DNA from: Caulobacteraceae bacterium PMMR1
Lineage (GTDB): Bacteria > Pseudomonadota > Alphaproteobacteria > Caulobacterales > Caulobacteraceae
Reading direction: 5' to 3'
NCBI GenBank assembly: GCA_000733915.1
Contig: JPOM01000001.1
Span: 1,612,001 to 1,676,000, forward strand
Length of the DNA: 64,000 nt
This document shows positions 48,599-59,217 of the stretch, one piece after another (position 1 is the stretch's first letter; the number at the start of each line of letters is the position of its first letter). The notes beneath the pieces were generated by a model, which was not told where the DNA came from, made no database searches, and was given only the letters and a program-made list of their open reading frames with translations. The position numbers and the translations under genes were made by a program.

Positions 48599-49114
48599 AT
48601 GCCGGCCTTCTTCGATCCGGAGTTCTGGAACCTCGCCAACCCCGAGCTGTGGGTGGGCGTCGGCCTGATCGCCTTCCTGGCCATCGTCGTCTTCGCGGGC
48701 GCGCACCGGGCGGCGTTCAGCGCGCTGGACGCCAGGAGCAAAGCGATCCAGGACAATCTTGACGAGGCTCAACGCCTGCGCCACGAGGCCGAGGCCATGC
48801 TGGCGGACATCCGCCGGCAGCGCGAGGAGGCCGCCGTCCGCGGCGCCCAGATGCTGCGCGAAGCCGAAGAAGACGCCGCCCGCCTGGAGGCTGAGGCCAA
48901 GGCGCGGCTCGAGGCGCAGATCAAGCGCCGCAGCGAGCTGGCCGACCGCCGCATCGCGCTCGCCGAGCAGCAAGCCGCCCAGGACGTGAAGGCCGCGGCG
49001 GCCGAACTCGCGGCCCGCGCGGCGGAGGCCGTTCTGGCCGACCGCCTCGCCGCCCAGAAGGGCGACCGGGCGCTGGACGGCGCCATCCAGCAGATCGCCG
49101 CTCGCCTGCAGTAG
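48599..49114 (+). CDS. atpF: ATP synthase F0 subunit b
   Basis: 171 residues with an N-terminal membrane helix (LWVGVGLIAFLAIVVFAG) and coiled-coil stalk. Three bases after atpF'. The operon ends here; F1 genes (atpHAGDC) are not in the window, the usual split arrangement in this group. Confidence 0.92.
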   Translation: MPAFFDPEFWNLANPELWVGVGLIAFLAIVVFAGAHRAAFSALDARSKAIQDNLDEAQRLRHEAEAMLADIRRQREEAAVRGAQMLREAEEDAARLEAEAKARLEAQIKRRSELADRRIALAEQQAAQDVKAAAAELAARAAEAVLADRLAAQKGDRALDGAIQQIAARLQ

Positions 49115-49370
49115 AGCTGCGCCCAGCGGTTTCGCCGCTCAGGGCGGCGATGGGCGCGTCCGCGCCCAAGACGGCCAAATAAGCGGTCGCGGTCCGCTGA
49201 AGGCGCGCGATGCGACCCTGCGGCGACCCGACATCGACCCCGATCGCCCGGGTGCTTTGATGCAACAACAGCCTGGCCGTTTCCGCCGCCAAGCTTTCGT
49301 CGGGCAGGAGATCGAGCTCGACCTGGAAGATCTCGCCCGCCGCGTCGATGAGACCGAACGTGTAGATCAT
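48921..49370 (-). CDS. Hypothetical protein, uncertain (overlaps atpF 3' end)
   Basis: From ATG 49370: MIYTFGLIDAAGEIFQVELD then LLPDESLAAETARLLLHQ, a short alpha/beta-looking domain of about 75 residues that reads like a real protein (it resembles small Caulobacterales hypotheticals that start with an aromatic beta strand). The frame then runs 194 bases antisense into atpF with low-quality residues, so the true stop may lie near 49120 after a frame break. No function can be given. Confidence 0.35.
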   Translation of the reverse strand: MIYTFGLIDAAGEIFQVELDLLPDESLAAETARLLLHQSTRAIGVDVGSPQGRIARLQRTATAYLAVLGADAPIAALSGETAGRSSTAGERRSAGWRRPAPGRPSGRRGGRPERPPPRGPRVRPPRPSRPGRLAARRARCGGRPARCGA

Positions 49371-49587
49371 GCCCGACCGCCGCTCATGACCGGTCAGCCG
49401 CGAATACTTGCTGCGATGCCGCACGCCGTTGCGCGATGACTTCGAACCGGCCTCGACCCAGCGCGGCTGCCCCTCGCCTTAGAGTTTCTATGATCGCGCT
49501 TTCGCCCCCGCGACCGTATGTAGCTCGTGGACGCCGCGGCCTGAGCGGGCGGGTCGCCCGACCGAGCGCGGTCTGATGGAGGCGAGG

Positions 49588-50604
49588 ATGCAGGGACTCT
49601 CACGGCGCGACGCGCTCGCCACGATCGGCGGGGCAGGCTTGGGCGTGACGCTAGCCGGCCATGCGCAGGCGCAGGCCTCCGCCGGGGCTCTGCTCAACGT
49701 CAGCTACGATGCCACGCGCGAGTTCTACCGGGACGTCAACGGCGCCTTTGCGGCGGCCTGGAAGACGCGGACCGGCCAGGACGTCACGATCCGGCAGTCG
49801 CACGGCGGCTCCGGCGCCCAGGCCCGCAGCGTCATCGACGGACTGGAGGCGGATGTGGTCAGCCTCGCCCTGGCCTACGACATCGACCAGATCGCCAGCC
49901 GGGGCTTGCTCGCGCCCAATTGGCAGAGCCGCCTGCCCCAGAACTCAAGCCCTTACACCTCCACCATCGTCTTCCTGGTCCGCAAGGGAAACCCGAAGCA
50001 GATCCGAGACTGGGGCGACCTGACCCGGCCAGGCGTGCAGGTCATCACGCCCAATCCGAAGACCTCCGGCGGGGCGCGCTGGAACTTCCTGGCGGCCTAC
50101 GGCTATGGCTACCGCAAGGGCGGCGACACGGCGGCGCGGAAGTTCGTGGCCGAGCTCTATTCCCGCACGCCCGTGCTCGACACCGGGGCGCGGGGCGCGA
50201 CCAACACCTTCGCCCGGCGAGGGCTCGGCGACGTGCTGCTGGCCTGGGAGAACGAGGCTTTCCTGTCCATCGCCGACGCGGGGCCGGGCCGGTTCGAGAT
50301 CGTCACGCCCTCGGTCAGCATCCTGGCCGAGCCGGCGGTCGCTGTCGTCGACAAGGTCGTGGACCGGCACGGGACGCGCGCGCTCGCCGAGGCCTATCTG
50401 CGGTTCCTCTACACCGACGAGGGCCAGGCGCTCGCGGCCAAACACTATCTGCGACCCCGCTCCGCAAAGGCCATCGCGCCCTATCGCGACCGCCTGCCCA
50501 GGATGCCGCTGTTCACGATCGACAACTTCGGCGGCTGGGCCAAGGCGCAGAAGACGTTCTTCGCCGACGGCGGCGTGTTCGACCAGATCTACAAGCCGGG
50601 CTGA
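49588..50604 (+). CDS. sbp: Sulfate/thiosulfate ABC transporter substrate-binding protein
   Basis: 338 residues from ATG 49588, preceded by GGAGGCGAGG. The signal [21 protein letters not shown] has a twin-arginine (SRRDAL) character, unusual for Sbp proteins. Family segments: [68 protein letters not shown]. Binds sulfate or thiosulfate in the periplasm for CysTWA. Confidence 0.93.
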   Translation: MQGLSRRDALATIGGAGLGVTLAGHAQAQASAGALLNVSYDATREFYRDVNGAFAAAWKTRTGQDVTIRQSHGGSGAQARSVIDGLEADVVSLALAYDIDQIASRGLLAPNWQSRLPQNSSPYTSTIVFLVRKGNPKQIRDWGDLTRPGVQVITPNPKTSGGARWNFLAAYGYGYRKGGDTAARKFVAELYSRTPVLDTGARGATNTFARRGLGDVLLAWENEAFLSIADAGPGRFEIVTPSVSILAEPAVAVVDKVVDRHGTRALAEAYLRFLYTDEGQALAAKHYLRPRSAKAIAPYRDRLPRMPLFTIDNFGGWAKAQKTFFADGGVFDQIYKPG

Positions 50605-51455
50605 CCCAGCTGCGCCTCGCCCCCGCCCTCCGCTGGAAGGAACCCTCGGCCCTGCCGGGGTTCGGGCTCTCGTTCGGCCTGACCCTCGCCTATCTCGGCG
50701 CCCTGGTGCTCCTGCCCATGGCGGCCCTGATCTCGCGGCCGTGGGAGCATGGGCCGCAGGCGGTCTGGTCGGCGGTGAGCGCACCGCGGACGCTGAAGGC
50801 GCTCAGCCTCAGCTTTGGCATGGCGCTGGCGGCGGCGGCGGCCAATGTCGTCTTCGGTTTGGTCGTGGCCTGGATGCTGACGCGCTATCGCTTTCCCGGC
50901 CGCAGGGTCGCCGACGCCCTGGTCGATCTGCCCTTCGCCCTGCCCACCGCGGTCGCGGGCATCGCGTTCGCCACCCTCTACGGCCCGAGCGGGTGGCTGG
51001 GCGCGCCGCTGGCGAAGCTCGGGATCAAGGTGGCCTACACGCCCTTGGGGATCTTCGTCGCCCTGGTCGCGGTCGGGCTGCCGTTCATCGTGCGCTCCGT
51101 CCAGCCGGTGTTGCAGGACCTGGAGGCGGAGCTGGAGGAGGCCGCCTTCACCCTGGGCGCCACGCCGGCCCAGCGCTTCTGGCGCGTCACCCTGCCCACG
51201 GCCTTGCCGGCGCTGCTGACCGGCTTCACCCTCGCCTTCGCCCGCGCCGTCGGCGAGTACGGCTCGGTCATCTTCATCGCCGGCAACATGCCCGGCGTCA
51301 GCGAGATCGCGCCCCTGCTGATCGTCATCAAGCTGGAGCAGTTCGACTATGCCGGCGCAGCCAGCGTCGGGGTCGCCATGCTGGCCGTGTCCTTGGCCGC
51401 CTTACTCCTGATCAACGGCGTTCAGGCCCTGCTCGTGCGGCGGGGGTGGGCGTGA
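50601..51455 (+). CDS. cysT: Sulfate ABC transporter permease CysT, probable CTG start
   Basis: Permease with six helices. The conserved N-terminus ([19 protein letters not shown]) begins just after the sbp stop, but no ATG, GTG or TTG is available in frame before the first helix. CTG 50601 overlaps the sbp TGA (CTGA) and would give [16 protein letters not shown], 284 residues, matching family length. EAA-type loop [21 protein letters not shown] contacts CysA. An alternative is a missed frame break or coupled re-initiation. Confidence 0.88.
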   Translation: MTQLRLAPALRWKEPSALPGFGLSFGLTLAYLGALVLLPMAALISRPWEHGPQAVWSAVSAPRTLKALSLSFGMALAAAAANVVFGLVVAWMLTRYRFPGRRVADALVDLPFALPTAVAGIAFATLYGPSGWLGAPLAKLGIKVAYTPLGIFVALVAVGLPFIVRSVQPVLQDLEAELEEAAFTLGATPAQRFWRVTLPTALPALLTGFTLAFARAVGEYGSVIFIAGNMPGVSEIAPLLIVIKLEQFDYAGAASVGVAMLAVSLAALLLINGVQALLVRRGWA

Positions 51456-52285
51456 GGACCGTCGAGCCCCTGCCGGTCAGATCGGCCGGCGCCGTCGCCC
51501 TGATCGCGCTCGGCCTCGGCTGGCTGGCGCTGGTCGTGGTCCTGCCGCTCGCGGTCGTCTTCACCGAGGCCCTGAGGCGAGGCGCAGGCGCGGCGCTGGC
51601 GGCCCTGAGCCAGCCCGACGCCCTGGCCGCCGTGCGCATGACGCTGCTGGTTGCAGCGATCAGCGTGCCCCTGAACACCGTATTCGGCGTCGCGGCCGCC
51701 TGGGCGGTGGCCAAGTTCCGATTCCGCGGCAAGGGCCTGCTCGTGACCCTGATCGACCTGCCGTTCTCGATGTCGCCGGTCGTCTCGGGCCTGGTCTGGG
51801 TGCTGCTGTTCGGCGCCAACGGCTGGTTCGGGCCGATGCTGCAGGCCTCAGGCGTCAAGATCGTCTTCGCGGTTCCCGGCTTGGTGCTGGCGACCGTCCT
51901 GGTCACCTTGCCCTTCGTCGCCCGCGAGCTCATCCCGCTCATGCAGGAGCAGGGCGTCGACGAAGAGGCCGCGGCGGTGACCCTCGGAGCCGACGGCTGG
52001 ACGGTGTTCCGGCGCGTGACCCTGCCCAACATCCGCTGGGGGCTGCTCTATGGCGTCCTGCTCTGCAACGCCCGCGCCATGGGCGAGTTCGGCGCCGTCT
52101 CCGTCGTCTCCGGCCACGTGCGGGGCCTGACCGAAACCCTGCCGCTGCATGTGGAGGCGCTCTATAACGACTACGATACGGTGGGCGCCTTCGCCGTCGC
52201 CTCCCTTCTGGCCGGGCTGGCGCTGGTGACGCTCGCGGCCAAGACGGCGCTGGAGCGGCGCGACGCCCATCCGGGCGGAGCCTAG
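51452..52285 (+). CDS. cysW: Sulfate ABC transporter permease CysW
   Basis: 277 residues from GTG 51452, overlapping the cysT stop as GTGA. Six membrane helices and the EAA loop [23 protein letters not shown]. The segment [32 protein letters not shown] is characteristic of CysW. Confidence 0.92.
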   Translation: MRTVEPLPVRSAGAVALIALGLGWLALVVVLPLAVVFTEALRRGAGAALAALSQPDALAAVRMTLLVAAISVPLNTVFGVAAAWAVAKFRFRGKGLLVTLIDLPFSMSPVVSGLVWVLLFGANGWFGPMLQASGVKIVFAVPGLVLATVLVTLPFVARELIPLMQEQGVDEEAAAVTLGADGWTVFRRVTLPNIRWGLLYGVLLCNARAMGEFGAVSVVSGHVRGLTETLPLHVEALYNDYDTVGAFAVASLLAGLALVTLAAKTALERRDAHPGGA

Positions 52286-52294
52286 CGCGATCCC

Positions 52295-53359
52295 ATGTCC
52301 CTGATCGTCTCGGACCTGACGAAGAGCTTTGGCCGCTTCCCCGCGCTCAAGAGCGTGTCGCTGAGCGCGGAGCCGGGCGAGTTCCTGGCCCTTCTAGGCC
52401 CGTCCGGCTCGGGCAAGACTACCCTGCTGCGGGTCCTGGCGGGGCTCGAGGCCCCCGACGCCGGGCGCGTCGCCCTGGACGGCGAAGACTTCCTGGCGCT
52501 GAGCGCACGAGAGCGCCGCGTCGGCATGGTGTTCCAGTCCTACGCCCTGTTCCGCCACATGAGCGTGGCTGAGAACATCGCCTTCGGGCTGAAGGTGCGC
52601 CCCGGGCGCGAGCGCCCGAGCGCGGCGGAGATCAAGGCGCGGGTCGCGTCCCTGCTCGACCTCGTGCAGCTGCCGGGCCTGGACAAGCGCCGCCCCGCCC
52701 AGCTGTCCGGGGGCCAGCGCCAGCGGGTGGCGCTGGCCCGAGCGCTGGCCGTCGAGCCCCGCCTGCTCCTGCTCGACGAGCCCTTCGGCGCGCTGGACGC
52801 CAAGGTGCGCCAGGAGCTCCGCCGCCAGTTGCGGGAGATCCACGAGGCGACCGGCGTCACGACGGTCTTCGTCACCCACGACCAGGACGAGGCCATGGCG
52901 CTGGCCGACCGGGTGGCGGTGCTGAACCGGGGCGAGATCGAGCAGGTCGGCCGCCCGGACACGCTGGAGCGCGCCCCAGCCAGCCGCTTCGTCTTCGAGT
53001 TCCTGGGCGAGACCAACGCCCTGCCCTGCCGACGCGAGGGGGCGCGCGCCGTCTTCGACGGCTATGCGGCGGAGGTCGCCGGCGGCGACGCCCCGAACGG
53101 ACCGGCCGACGCCCTCTTCCGGCCCGAGGCCGTGGCGCTGGACCTCAACCCCGACGGGCCCGGAGAGCCCGGGACGATCCTCGCCCTGACCCGTCAGGGC
53201 TCGCGCTTGAAGCTGGAGGTCCGCCTGGGCGGCGGCCTGTTGCTCCACGCGGAGACCGATCGGGCCCGCGAGGCGGATTTCGCCCCTGGCCAGACGGTCC
53301 GTGCCCGACCTTTGCGCGTATTCGCCTTTGCACGGAACGGCCCTTCGCAGGCGCAATAA
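52295..53359 (+). CDS. cysA: Sulfate/thiosulfate ABC transporter ATPase CysA
   Basis: 354 residues. Walker [19 protein letters not shown], signature [16 protein letters not shown], Walker [19 protein letters not shown]-loop [10 protein letters not shown], then a C-terminal regulatory TOBE-like domain ([19 protein letters not shown] onward). Energises uptake through CysTW. Ends the four-gene sulfate operon. Confidence 0.95.
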   Translation: MSLIVSDLTKSFGRFPALKSVSLSAEPGEFLALLGPSGSGKTTLLRVLAGLEAPDAGRVALDGEDFLALSARERRVGMVFQSYALFRHMSVAENIAFGLKVRPGRERPSAAEIKARVASLLDLVQLPGLDKRRPAQLSGGQRQRVALARALAVEPRLLLLDEPFGALDAKVRQELRRQLREIHEATGVTTVFVTHDQDEAMALADRVAVLNRGEIEQVGRPDTLERAPASRFVFEFLGETNALPCRREGARAVFDGYAAEVAGGDAPNGPADALFRPEAVALDLNPDGPGEPGTILALTRQGSRLKLEVRLGGGLLLHAETDRAREADFAPGQTVRARPLRVFAFARNGPSQAQ

Positions 53360-53508
53360 GTAGGCCCGAAGCTTGCTGCAGCGCACTGAGGTTTGATCGC
53401 CGCTCACGGATTGCCTAAAACGCGTCCCAAACCGGCCTCAAACCGCAACCTGTCACATACCTGCGCCTTCTGTGTCCGGAACCGAGGCGTAGCTGTAACG
53501 GAGTTCCC

Positions 53509-55395
53509 GTGACCCAGACCCTCGACATACCCGGCCTCGAGCCGGCTCCGACCCGTCACCAGGGACTGATCGCCTGGGTCCGTGACATCGCCGCCCTCGC
53601 CAAGCCCGACCGGGTGCACTGGTGCGACGGCTCCGACGCCGAATGGGAGGCTCTGACCGCTCAGCTGGTCGAGGCCGGCACGCTGAAGCGGCTGAACCCC
53701 GAGAAGCGGCCGAACTCCTTCTACGCCGCCTCCGATCCCCGCGACGTGGCCCGGGTGGAGAGCCGCACCTTCATCTGCTGGCGCGACAAGGACGACGCCG
53801 GCCCCACCAACAACTGGATGGCGCCGGACGAGATGCGCGCCAAGCTGAATCGCCTGTTCGACGGCTGCATGCGCGGACGCACCCTTTACGTGGTTCCCTT
53901 CTGCATGGGCCCCCTCGGCTCCAAGATCAGCGCCCTGGGCGTAGAGATCACTGACAGCGCCTATGTGGCGGCGTCCATGCGCATCATGACCCGCATGGGC
54001 AAGGGCGCGCTAGATCAACTCGGCGAGGACGGCTTCTTCGTGCCCGCCGTACACACCGTGGGCGCGCCGCTGGAGGCCGGGCAGAAGGACGTGCCCTGGC
54101 CCTGCAACGAAGAGAAGTGGATCGTCCACTTCCCCGAGAGCCGCGAAATCTGGTCGTATGGCTCGGGCTACGGCGGCAACGCGCTCCTCGGCAAGAAGTG
54201 CTACGCGCTGCGCATCGCTTCGGTGATGGCCCGCGACGAGGGCTGGCTGGCCGAGCACATGCTGATCCTTAAGCTGACCTCGCCGTCCAAGGAGGTCCGC
54301 TACATCGCCGCCGCCTTCCCCAGCGCCTGCGGCAAGACCAATCTCGCCATGCTGCAGCCGACCCTGCCGGGGTGGACGGCGCAGACCATCGGCGACGACA
54401 TCGCCTGGATGCGCTTCAGCGAAGACGGACGGCTCTACGCCATCAACCCCGAGGCCGGCTTCTTCGGCGTGGCGCCCGGCACCGGCGCCAAGACCAACAA
54501 GAACGCCATCGATGCGCTGGACCGCAACTGCATCTTCACCAACGTGGCCCTGACGCCGGACGGCGACGTCTGGTGGGAAGGCCTGACCGAAGAGAAGCCC
54601 GCCCGGCTGATCGACTGGAAAGGCCGCGACTGGACGCCGGACTCGCTCGAGCCCGCCGCCCACCCCAACGCTCGCTTCACCGCGCCCGCGCAGCAATGCC
54701 CGGTCATCGCACCGGAGTGGGACGACCCCAAGGGCGTGCCGATCAGCGCGATCCTGTTCGGCGGTCGCCGCGCCACCGCCGTGCCGCTGGTGACGGAAGC
54801 CTTCGACTGGGCGCACGGCGTGTTCCTGGCCTCCAACGTCGCCTCGGAAGGCACGGCGGCGGCGGAGAACAAGGTCGGCGAGCTCCGTCGCGATCCCTTC
54901 GCCATGCTGCCGTTCTGCGGCTACAACATGGGCGACTACTTCGCGCACTGGCTGAGACTGGGCGAGCGGGCGGACCCGGGGAAGCTGCCGCGCATCTTCT
55001 TCGTCAACTGGTTCCGCAAGGACGCCCGCGGCCGTTTCGTCTGGCCGGGCTATGGCGAGAACAGCCGCGTGCTGGCCTGGATCTGCGACCGGCTGGACGG
55101 GAAGGCCGAGGCGGTCGACACGCCCATCGGCCGGGTCCCCGCCCGCGGCGGCCTCAACACCGAGGGTCTGGACCTTACGCCCGAGCAGATGTCGCTCTTG
55201 CTCGACGTCGACCTCGATGTCTGGCGCGAAGAGGCCGCCCTGATCGAACCGCACTACAATGCGTTCGGCGCCCGTCTTCCGGAGCCGCTCTGGGAGCAAT
55301 ACGAGGCGCTGATCGAGCGTCTCGCGGCGGCGTCCGACGCTCGCGAGGCCGGCCGCAAGGGCGCGCCGCGTCCGGAAGCGATTGCGGCCGAATAA
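53509..55395 (+). CDS. pckG: Phosphoenolpyruvate carboxykinase (GTP)
   Basis: 628 residues from a GTG start. Converts oxaloacetate to PEP with GTP; gluconeogenesis and anaplerosis. Landmarks: [20 protein letters not shown]-loop with reactive Cys [13 protein letters not shown] near residue 270, [10 protein letters not shown] metal-site region, and [21 protein letters not shown]. The GTP enzyme is less common in alphaproteobacteria than the ATP enzyme PckA. Confidence 0.95.
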   Translation: MTQTLDIPGLEPAPTRHQGLIAWVRDIAALAKPDRVHWCDGSDAEWEALTAQLVEAGTLKRLNPEKRPNSFYAASDPRDVARVESRTFICWRDKDDAGPTNNWMAPDEMRAKLNRLFDGCMRGRTLYVVPFCMGPLGSKISALGVEITDSAYVAASMRIMTRMGKGALDQLGEDGFFVPAVHTVGAPLEAGQKDVPWPCNEEKWIVHFPESREIWSYGSGYGGNALLGKKCYALRIASVMARDEGWLAEHMLILKLTSPSKEVRYIAAAFPSACGKTNLAMLQPTLPGWTAQTIGDDIAWMRFSEDGRLYAINPEAGFFGVAPGTGAKTNKNAIDALDRNCIFTNVALTPDGDVWWEGLTEEKPARLIDWKGRDWTPDSLEPAAHPNARFTAPAQQCPVIAPEWDDPKGVPISAILFGGRRATAVPLVTEAFDWAHGVFLASNVASEGTAAAENKVGELRRDPFAMLPFCGYNMGDYFAHWLRLGERADPGKLPRIFFVNWFRKDARGRFVWPGYGENSRVLAWICDRLDGKAEAVDTPIGRVPARGGLNTEGLDLTPEQMSLLLDVDLDVWREEAALIEPHYNAFGARLPEPLWEQYEALIERLAAASDAREAGRKGAPRPEAIAAE

Positions 55396-55411
55396 GCCGG
55401 ACGCGCCCGCG

Positions 55412-55445
55412 GTCAGGTCCTCCGCCTTGCCGCGGGGGACCTGAC
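55412..55445 (+). terminator. Hairpin after pckG
   Basis: GTCAGGTCC (55412-55420) pairs with GGACCTGAC (55437-55445), extended by a few inner G-C pairs. It lies 17 bases after the pckG stop. No T-run follows, so termination strength is uncertain. Confidence 0.5.
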
Positions 55446-55599
55446 GGCCCCAAGTCGCCGTCCCCGCAGGTCTTGCCCGCTGCACAATATGCTTCAGGCC
55501 CGCGTTAACCCTGTCACGCTTCTTAAGCAAACCTGTCAGAATCCAAGATTAGCCAAGCTTTAGGACCTGTCTGGTCTAAGTCGAACGTCGGAGTTCGCC

Positions 55600-57795
55600 A
55601 TGACCACACTTCGCAAGACCGCCAGCCGTATCGATCCTGTGTTTCCGGATACGCTCGGACAGTCTTTATACGAACGATTTCGTGAAGAACCGGACTGCCT
55701 GGCGGTGGCGGTCGTGGACGACCAGCGCCGCCCCGTCGGCCTGGTCGAGCGCAACGCCTTCGTGCTCAAGATGGCCGCCGAGTACGGCCGGGCGCTCTGG
55801 GCCAAGCGGCCGATCTCCATGATCATGGACGCCGACCCGCTGGTCGTCGAGGCGAACGCCTGGGTCGCGGACTTCACCGCCCAGGCCCTGTCGGACCGGG
55901 CGTCGGACCTGCTGCGCGGGTTCATCGTCGTCGAGGACGGACGCTATTTCGGGGTCGGGTCCGCCCTGGCGCTCCTGAAGCACACCAGCGAGGCGACGCG
56001 AAAGCACGCCGACGAAATGGCCGCCCTCGCCGCCCAGCTCGCGACCGCGAACGGCGACGCGCACGAAGCACGCACCTTCATGAGCGAAATCATCGAGAAC
56101 ATCCCCGCCATGGTGTTCGTGAAGTCGGCCAAGGACCTATCCTTCGTGCTGATGAACAAGGCCGGGGAGGAAATCCTGGGGTTCCCGCGCGACTCCCTCA
56201 TCGGCAAGAGTGACCGGGATTTCTTCCCCGACGACCAGGTCGACTGCTTTGCCGAGCGCGATCGCGCGGTCCTGAATTCCGGCGAGGTCTGCCTGATCGA
56301 GGAGGAGCAGGTGCGGCGCGCGGACGGATCGGAGGTCCTGCTGCGCACCAAGAAGCTGGCCATCAAGGACCAGGCGGGCCGACCCCGCTATCTGCTCGGC
56401 GTCTCCGAGGACATCACCGAGCGGCGCCAGCACGAGCGGCTGATTGCGCGCATGGCGCACTACGACCCGCTGACCGACCTGCCCAACCGGGTGCTGTTCC
56501 GCCAGGAACTGGAAGCGGCGCTCGCGCGCACCGGCCGCGGCGCCGGGCCCGCCCAGAGCGTGGCGGTGCTCTGCCTGGACCTCGACCACTTCAAGACCGT
56601 CAACGACACCATGGGCCATCCGGCGGGCGACGCTCTTCTGAAGATGGTCGCCCATCGCCTGCAGGGATGCCTGCGCAGCGGCGACCTGGTCGCGCGCCTG
56701 GGCGGGGACGAGTTCGCCATCGTGCAGGCCACGCCCGAGGGCGCCAACGCCGCCGTACGCCTCGCCCAGCGCATCGTGGACGCCCTGGCCGCGCCCTTCG
56801 ACCTAGAGGGCGCCGTCGTGGTCATCGGCGCCAGCGTCGGCATCGCCATGTCGCCGGTGGACGCGCGCCAGGCGGACGAACTGCTCAAGAAGGCTGATAT
56901 GGCGCTCTACCGCGCCAAGAGCGAGGGCCGGGGCGCCTTCCACTTCTTCGAGCGCGGCATGGACGAGGCGCTGCAACGCAAGCGCGCCCTGGAGATCGAC
57001 CTGCGCTCGGCCCTCGCCGGGGGTCAGTTCGAGCTGCACTACCAGCCGCTCTACGCCTTCGCCCGCGACGAGATCGTGGGCCAGGAGGCGCTGTTGCGCT
57101 GGCGTCACCCCACGCGGGGCCTAGTCTTCCCCGGCGAGTTCATCCCCCTGGCCGAGGAGATCGGCCTGATCGCCGCGATCGGCGAGTGGGTGCTGCGCCG
57201 CGCCTGCGCCGACGCGGCGAGCTGGCCGAACGCCCACAAGCTCGCCGTCAACATCTCGCCCGTCCAGTTCCGCTCGCGGGACCTGGTGCGCAGCGTCGTC
57301 TCCGCCTTGTCCGTCTCAGGGCTGTCGCCCAGCCGCCTGGAGCTCGAGATCACCGAGTCCGTGCTGCTGAGCGAAAGCTCCGCTAACAGCCGCATGCTGC
57401 ACCAGCTCCGACAGTTGGGCGTGCGCATCAGCATGGACGATTTCGGGACCGGCTATTCCAGCCTGAGCTATCTGCGGCGCTTTCCCTTCGACAAGATCAA
57501 GATCGACCAGTCCTTCGTCCGCGACCTGCCCGGCAACGGCGAGGCGCTGGCGATCATCCGCGCCGTGGTCGAGCTCGGCGCGAGCCTCGGCATGACCGTC
57601 ACCGCCGAGGGCGTAGAGACCCCCGAGCAGTTGGAGGAGCTCCGCAAGGCGGGCTGTCACGAGGCGCAGGGCTATCTGATCGGGCGGCCCGAACCCCTGC
57701 CCAGCGCCCTGCCCCTGTTCGCCGGCGAGGTGGCGACGCTGCACGACGCCGAGGCGGCCGCGCCTCAGCCGAAGCCGGACCGCGCCGCAGCCTGA
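55600..57795 (+). CDS. CBS/PAS/GGDEF/EAL c-di-GMP regulator
   Basis: 731 residues, no membrane segment. N-terminal ~150 residues resemble a CBS-like/sensor unit (VVDDQRRPVGLVERNAFVLKM, RPISMIMDADPLVVEANA), PAS domain ~165-285 (ENIPAMVFVKSAKDLSFVLM), GGDEF ~290-455 with an intact signature RLGGDEFAIV, EAL ~470-710 with intact QEALLRW, VNISP, LEITESV, MDDFGTG, IKIDQSF and AEGVETPEQ. Both making and breaking of c-di-GMP are possible; the sensor decides. Contrast with the degenerate GGDEF protein at 30381. Confidence 0.92.
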   Translation: MTTLRKTASRIDPVFPDTLGQSLYERFREEPDCLAVAVVDDQRRPVGLVERNAFVLKMAAEYGRALWAKRPISMIMDADPLVVEANAWVADFTAQALSDRASDLLRGFIVVEDGRYFGVGSALALLKHTSEATRKHADEMAALAAQLATANGDAHEARTFMSEIIENIPAMVFVKSAKDLSFVLMNKAGEEILGFPRDSLIGKSDRDFFPDDQVDCFAERDRAVLNSGEVCLIEEEQVRRADGSEVLLRTKKLAIKDQAGRPRYLLGVSEDITERRQHERLIARMAHYDPLTDLPNRVLFRQELEAALARTGRGAGPAQSVAVLCLDLDHFKTVNDTMGHPAGDALLKMVAHRLQGCLRSGDLVARLGGDEFAIVQATPEGANAAVRLAQRIVDALAAPFDLEGAVVVIGASVGIAMSPVDARQADELLKKADMALYRAKSEGRGAFHFFERGMDEALQRKRALEIDLRSALAGGQFELHYQPLYAFARDEIVGQEALLRWRHPTRGLVFPGEFIPLAEEIGLIAAIGEWVLRRACADAASWPNAHKLAVNISPVQFRSRDLVRSVVSALSVSGLSPSRLELEITESVLLSESSANSRMLHQLRQLGVRISMDDFGTGYSSLSYLRRFPFDKIKIDQSFVRDLPGNGEALAIIRAVVELGASLGMTVTAEGVETPEQLEELRKAGCHEAQGYLIGRPEPLPSALPLFAGEVATLHDAEAAAPQPKPDRAAA

Positions 57796-58014
57796 GCGTC
57801 TCCCGCGGTCTCGCCTGTCCGACAAAGAATCCAAGTTGTCGCCAGGCGCTTGACGGGTGAAGCGACTAGCCGACACTGCGGAGCCTTGTAGACCAAGGAC
57901 CGTGCGGACCGGCTTGACTGTCGCGGCGCGGCTCTGATTTATGAGGTTGGGCGTTGTCTTGGATCCGTCAGTTCTTCGAAGGCCTGACGGCGGAAACGAG
58001 GACAGGAGATACGC

Positions 58015-58299
58015 ATGACGGACGAGGTGAAGCCGGCGACCCGGCGTACGGTCTTGGGCGCTGCGGCTGCGCTCGCGGTTCTGCCCGTCGTGATCCCGAC
58101 GGCGGCCTCAGCGGGTGTGGTGACCCAGGCGAACGCGAAGTATCAGGACAAACCCAAGGGTGCGGCCCATTGCGCGATCTGCACCTACTTCATCCCCGGC
58201 CCGAAGCCAGACGCGAACGGGGCCTGCAAGCAGGTCGCGGGCAGCATTTCGCCGAACGGCTGGTGCCAATTCTACGCCAAGAAGCCGGGGGCGAAGTAG
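58015..58299 (+). CDS. hip: High-potential iron-sulfur protein (HiPIP)
   Basis: 94 residues with a twin-arginine signal (KPATRRTVLGAAAALAVLP, cleavage near ASAG). The mature part carries the four HiPIP cysteines: AHCAICTYF, ACKQV and GWCQFYA, which bind a 4Fe-4S cluster. HiPIPs carry electrons in the periplasm and in many phototrophs reduce the reaction centre; lying beside the puh cluster supports that role here (inference). Followed by a strong hairpin terminator. Confidence 0.92.
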   Translation: MTDEVKPATRRTVLGAAAALAVLPVVIPTAASAGVVTQANAKYQDKPKGAAHCAICTYFIPGPKPDANGACKQVAGSISPNGWCQFYAKKPGAK

Positions 58300-58326
58300 G
58301 CCGCGACTTGAACCGATAAGGTTTCA

Positions 58327-58366
58327 GAGCGCCGCTGCCCCGCCTGGGGAGCGGCGCTCTTCGCTT
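58327..58366 (+). terminator. Rho-independent-like terminator after the HiPIP gene
   Basis: GAGCGCCGCT-GCCCC pairs with GGGG-AGCGGCGCTC (58327-58359), a 14-pair stem, followed by TTCGCTT. It lies 28 bases after the stop and before the IS5 left end. Confidence 0.7.
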
Positions 58367-58376
58367 GGGCGGCTAG

Positions 58377-59217
58377 GCTCCAAACCCAATCACGCGCTTG
58401 AGGCCGGTGGGCAAATCATGATTCCGGCGCCCTGAGCGGCGTTGGAGGGGGGCATGGGCCTGTTCTGGTTGTCGGACGAGCAGTGGGCGGCGATCGAGCC
58501 GCACCTGCCGCAGAACCAGCCCGGCGCCAGGCGGGTGGACGACCGGCGGGTGATCTCGGGCATCCTCCACGTGCTGAAGGTGGGTTGCCGCTGGCAGGAC
58601 TGCCCCGGCGACTACGGCCCGCACACGACGGTCTACAACCGGTTCAACCGATGGTCTCGCCGACGGTTCTGGATCCAGCTGCTGGAAGCGCTCGCCGCCT
58701 CCGGCGCGGTGACGAAAAGCACCGCGGTGGACAGCACTTACGTCAAGGCGCAGCGCTCGGCCTTCGGGGGAAAAGGGGGCGCGGGCGCAGGCGATCGGCC
58801 CCTCGCGCGGCGGTCAGACCACCAAAGTTCATGTCCTCACCGACACCGTCGGGCGCCCCTTCGCGCTGACGCTGACCCCGGGCAACGTCTCCGACATTAC
58901 TGTCGCGCCGGCCCTGCTCGCCCGCGCCCAAGGCGCCCGCTACGTGCTGGCCGACAAGGGATACGACGCCGACGCGCTCCGCCGGATGCTGCGGCAGTCC
59001 GGAGCCGTGCCGGTCATCCCAGGCCGAAGCACCCGCAAACGCCGCATCGCCTACGATCAAGACCGCTACCGAGAGCGCCACCGGATCGAGAACGCCTTCT
59101 GCAGGCTCAAGGACTTCCGCCGCGTGGCCACCCGCTACGACAAGCTCGCGGCCAACTTCCTCTCCGCCGTCGCCCTTGCAGCGCTACTGTCCTTCTAGCT
59201 GTGAATGAGTCTTGAGC
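58377..59217 (+). mobile_element. IS5-family element (IS427-like) with CTAG target duplication
   Basis: 841 bp. Ends form imperfect inverted repeats: left GCTCCAAACCCAATCAC, right read inward GCTCAAGACTCATTCAC (13 of 17 matching). CTAG flanks both sides (58373-58376 and 59218-59221), a 4-bp target duplication. The right CTAG overlaps the hemA stop codon. Contains one transposase gene split by a frameshift. Confidence 0.85.
58454..59198 (+). CDS. IS5-family transposase (two frames, possible programmed frameshift)
   Basis: ATG 58454 follows GGAGGGGGGC and starts MGLFWLSDEQWAAIEPHLPQ. First frame runs through AVDSTYVKAQRSAFGGKGG; the second frame begins within AQAIGPSRGGQTTKVHVLTD and ends NFLSAVALAALLSF. 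The change lies near AAAAGGGGGCGCGGGCGC (about 58769-58786), a plausible slip site; IS427-group elements often need frameshifting. DDE residues: Asp in VDSTY, Asp in ADKGYDAD, Glu in HRIENAFCRLK. Confidence 0.82.

Noticed and set aside
49120-49150. Hairpin AGCGG-TTTCG-CCGCT after atpF as terminator
   Set aside because: Only five pairs and no T-run; too weak to call.
57796-58014. PpsR/CrtJ-type operator (TGT-N12-ACA) upstream of the HiPIP gene
   Set aside because: No exact copy found here or upstream of bciA.
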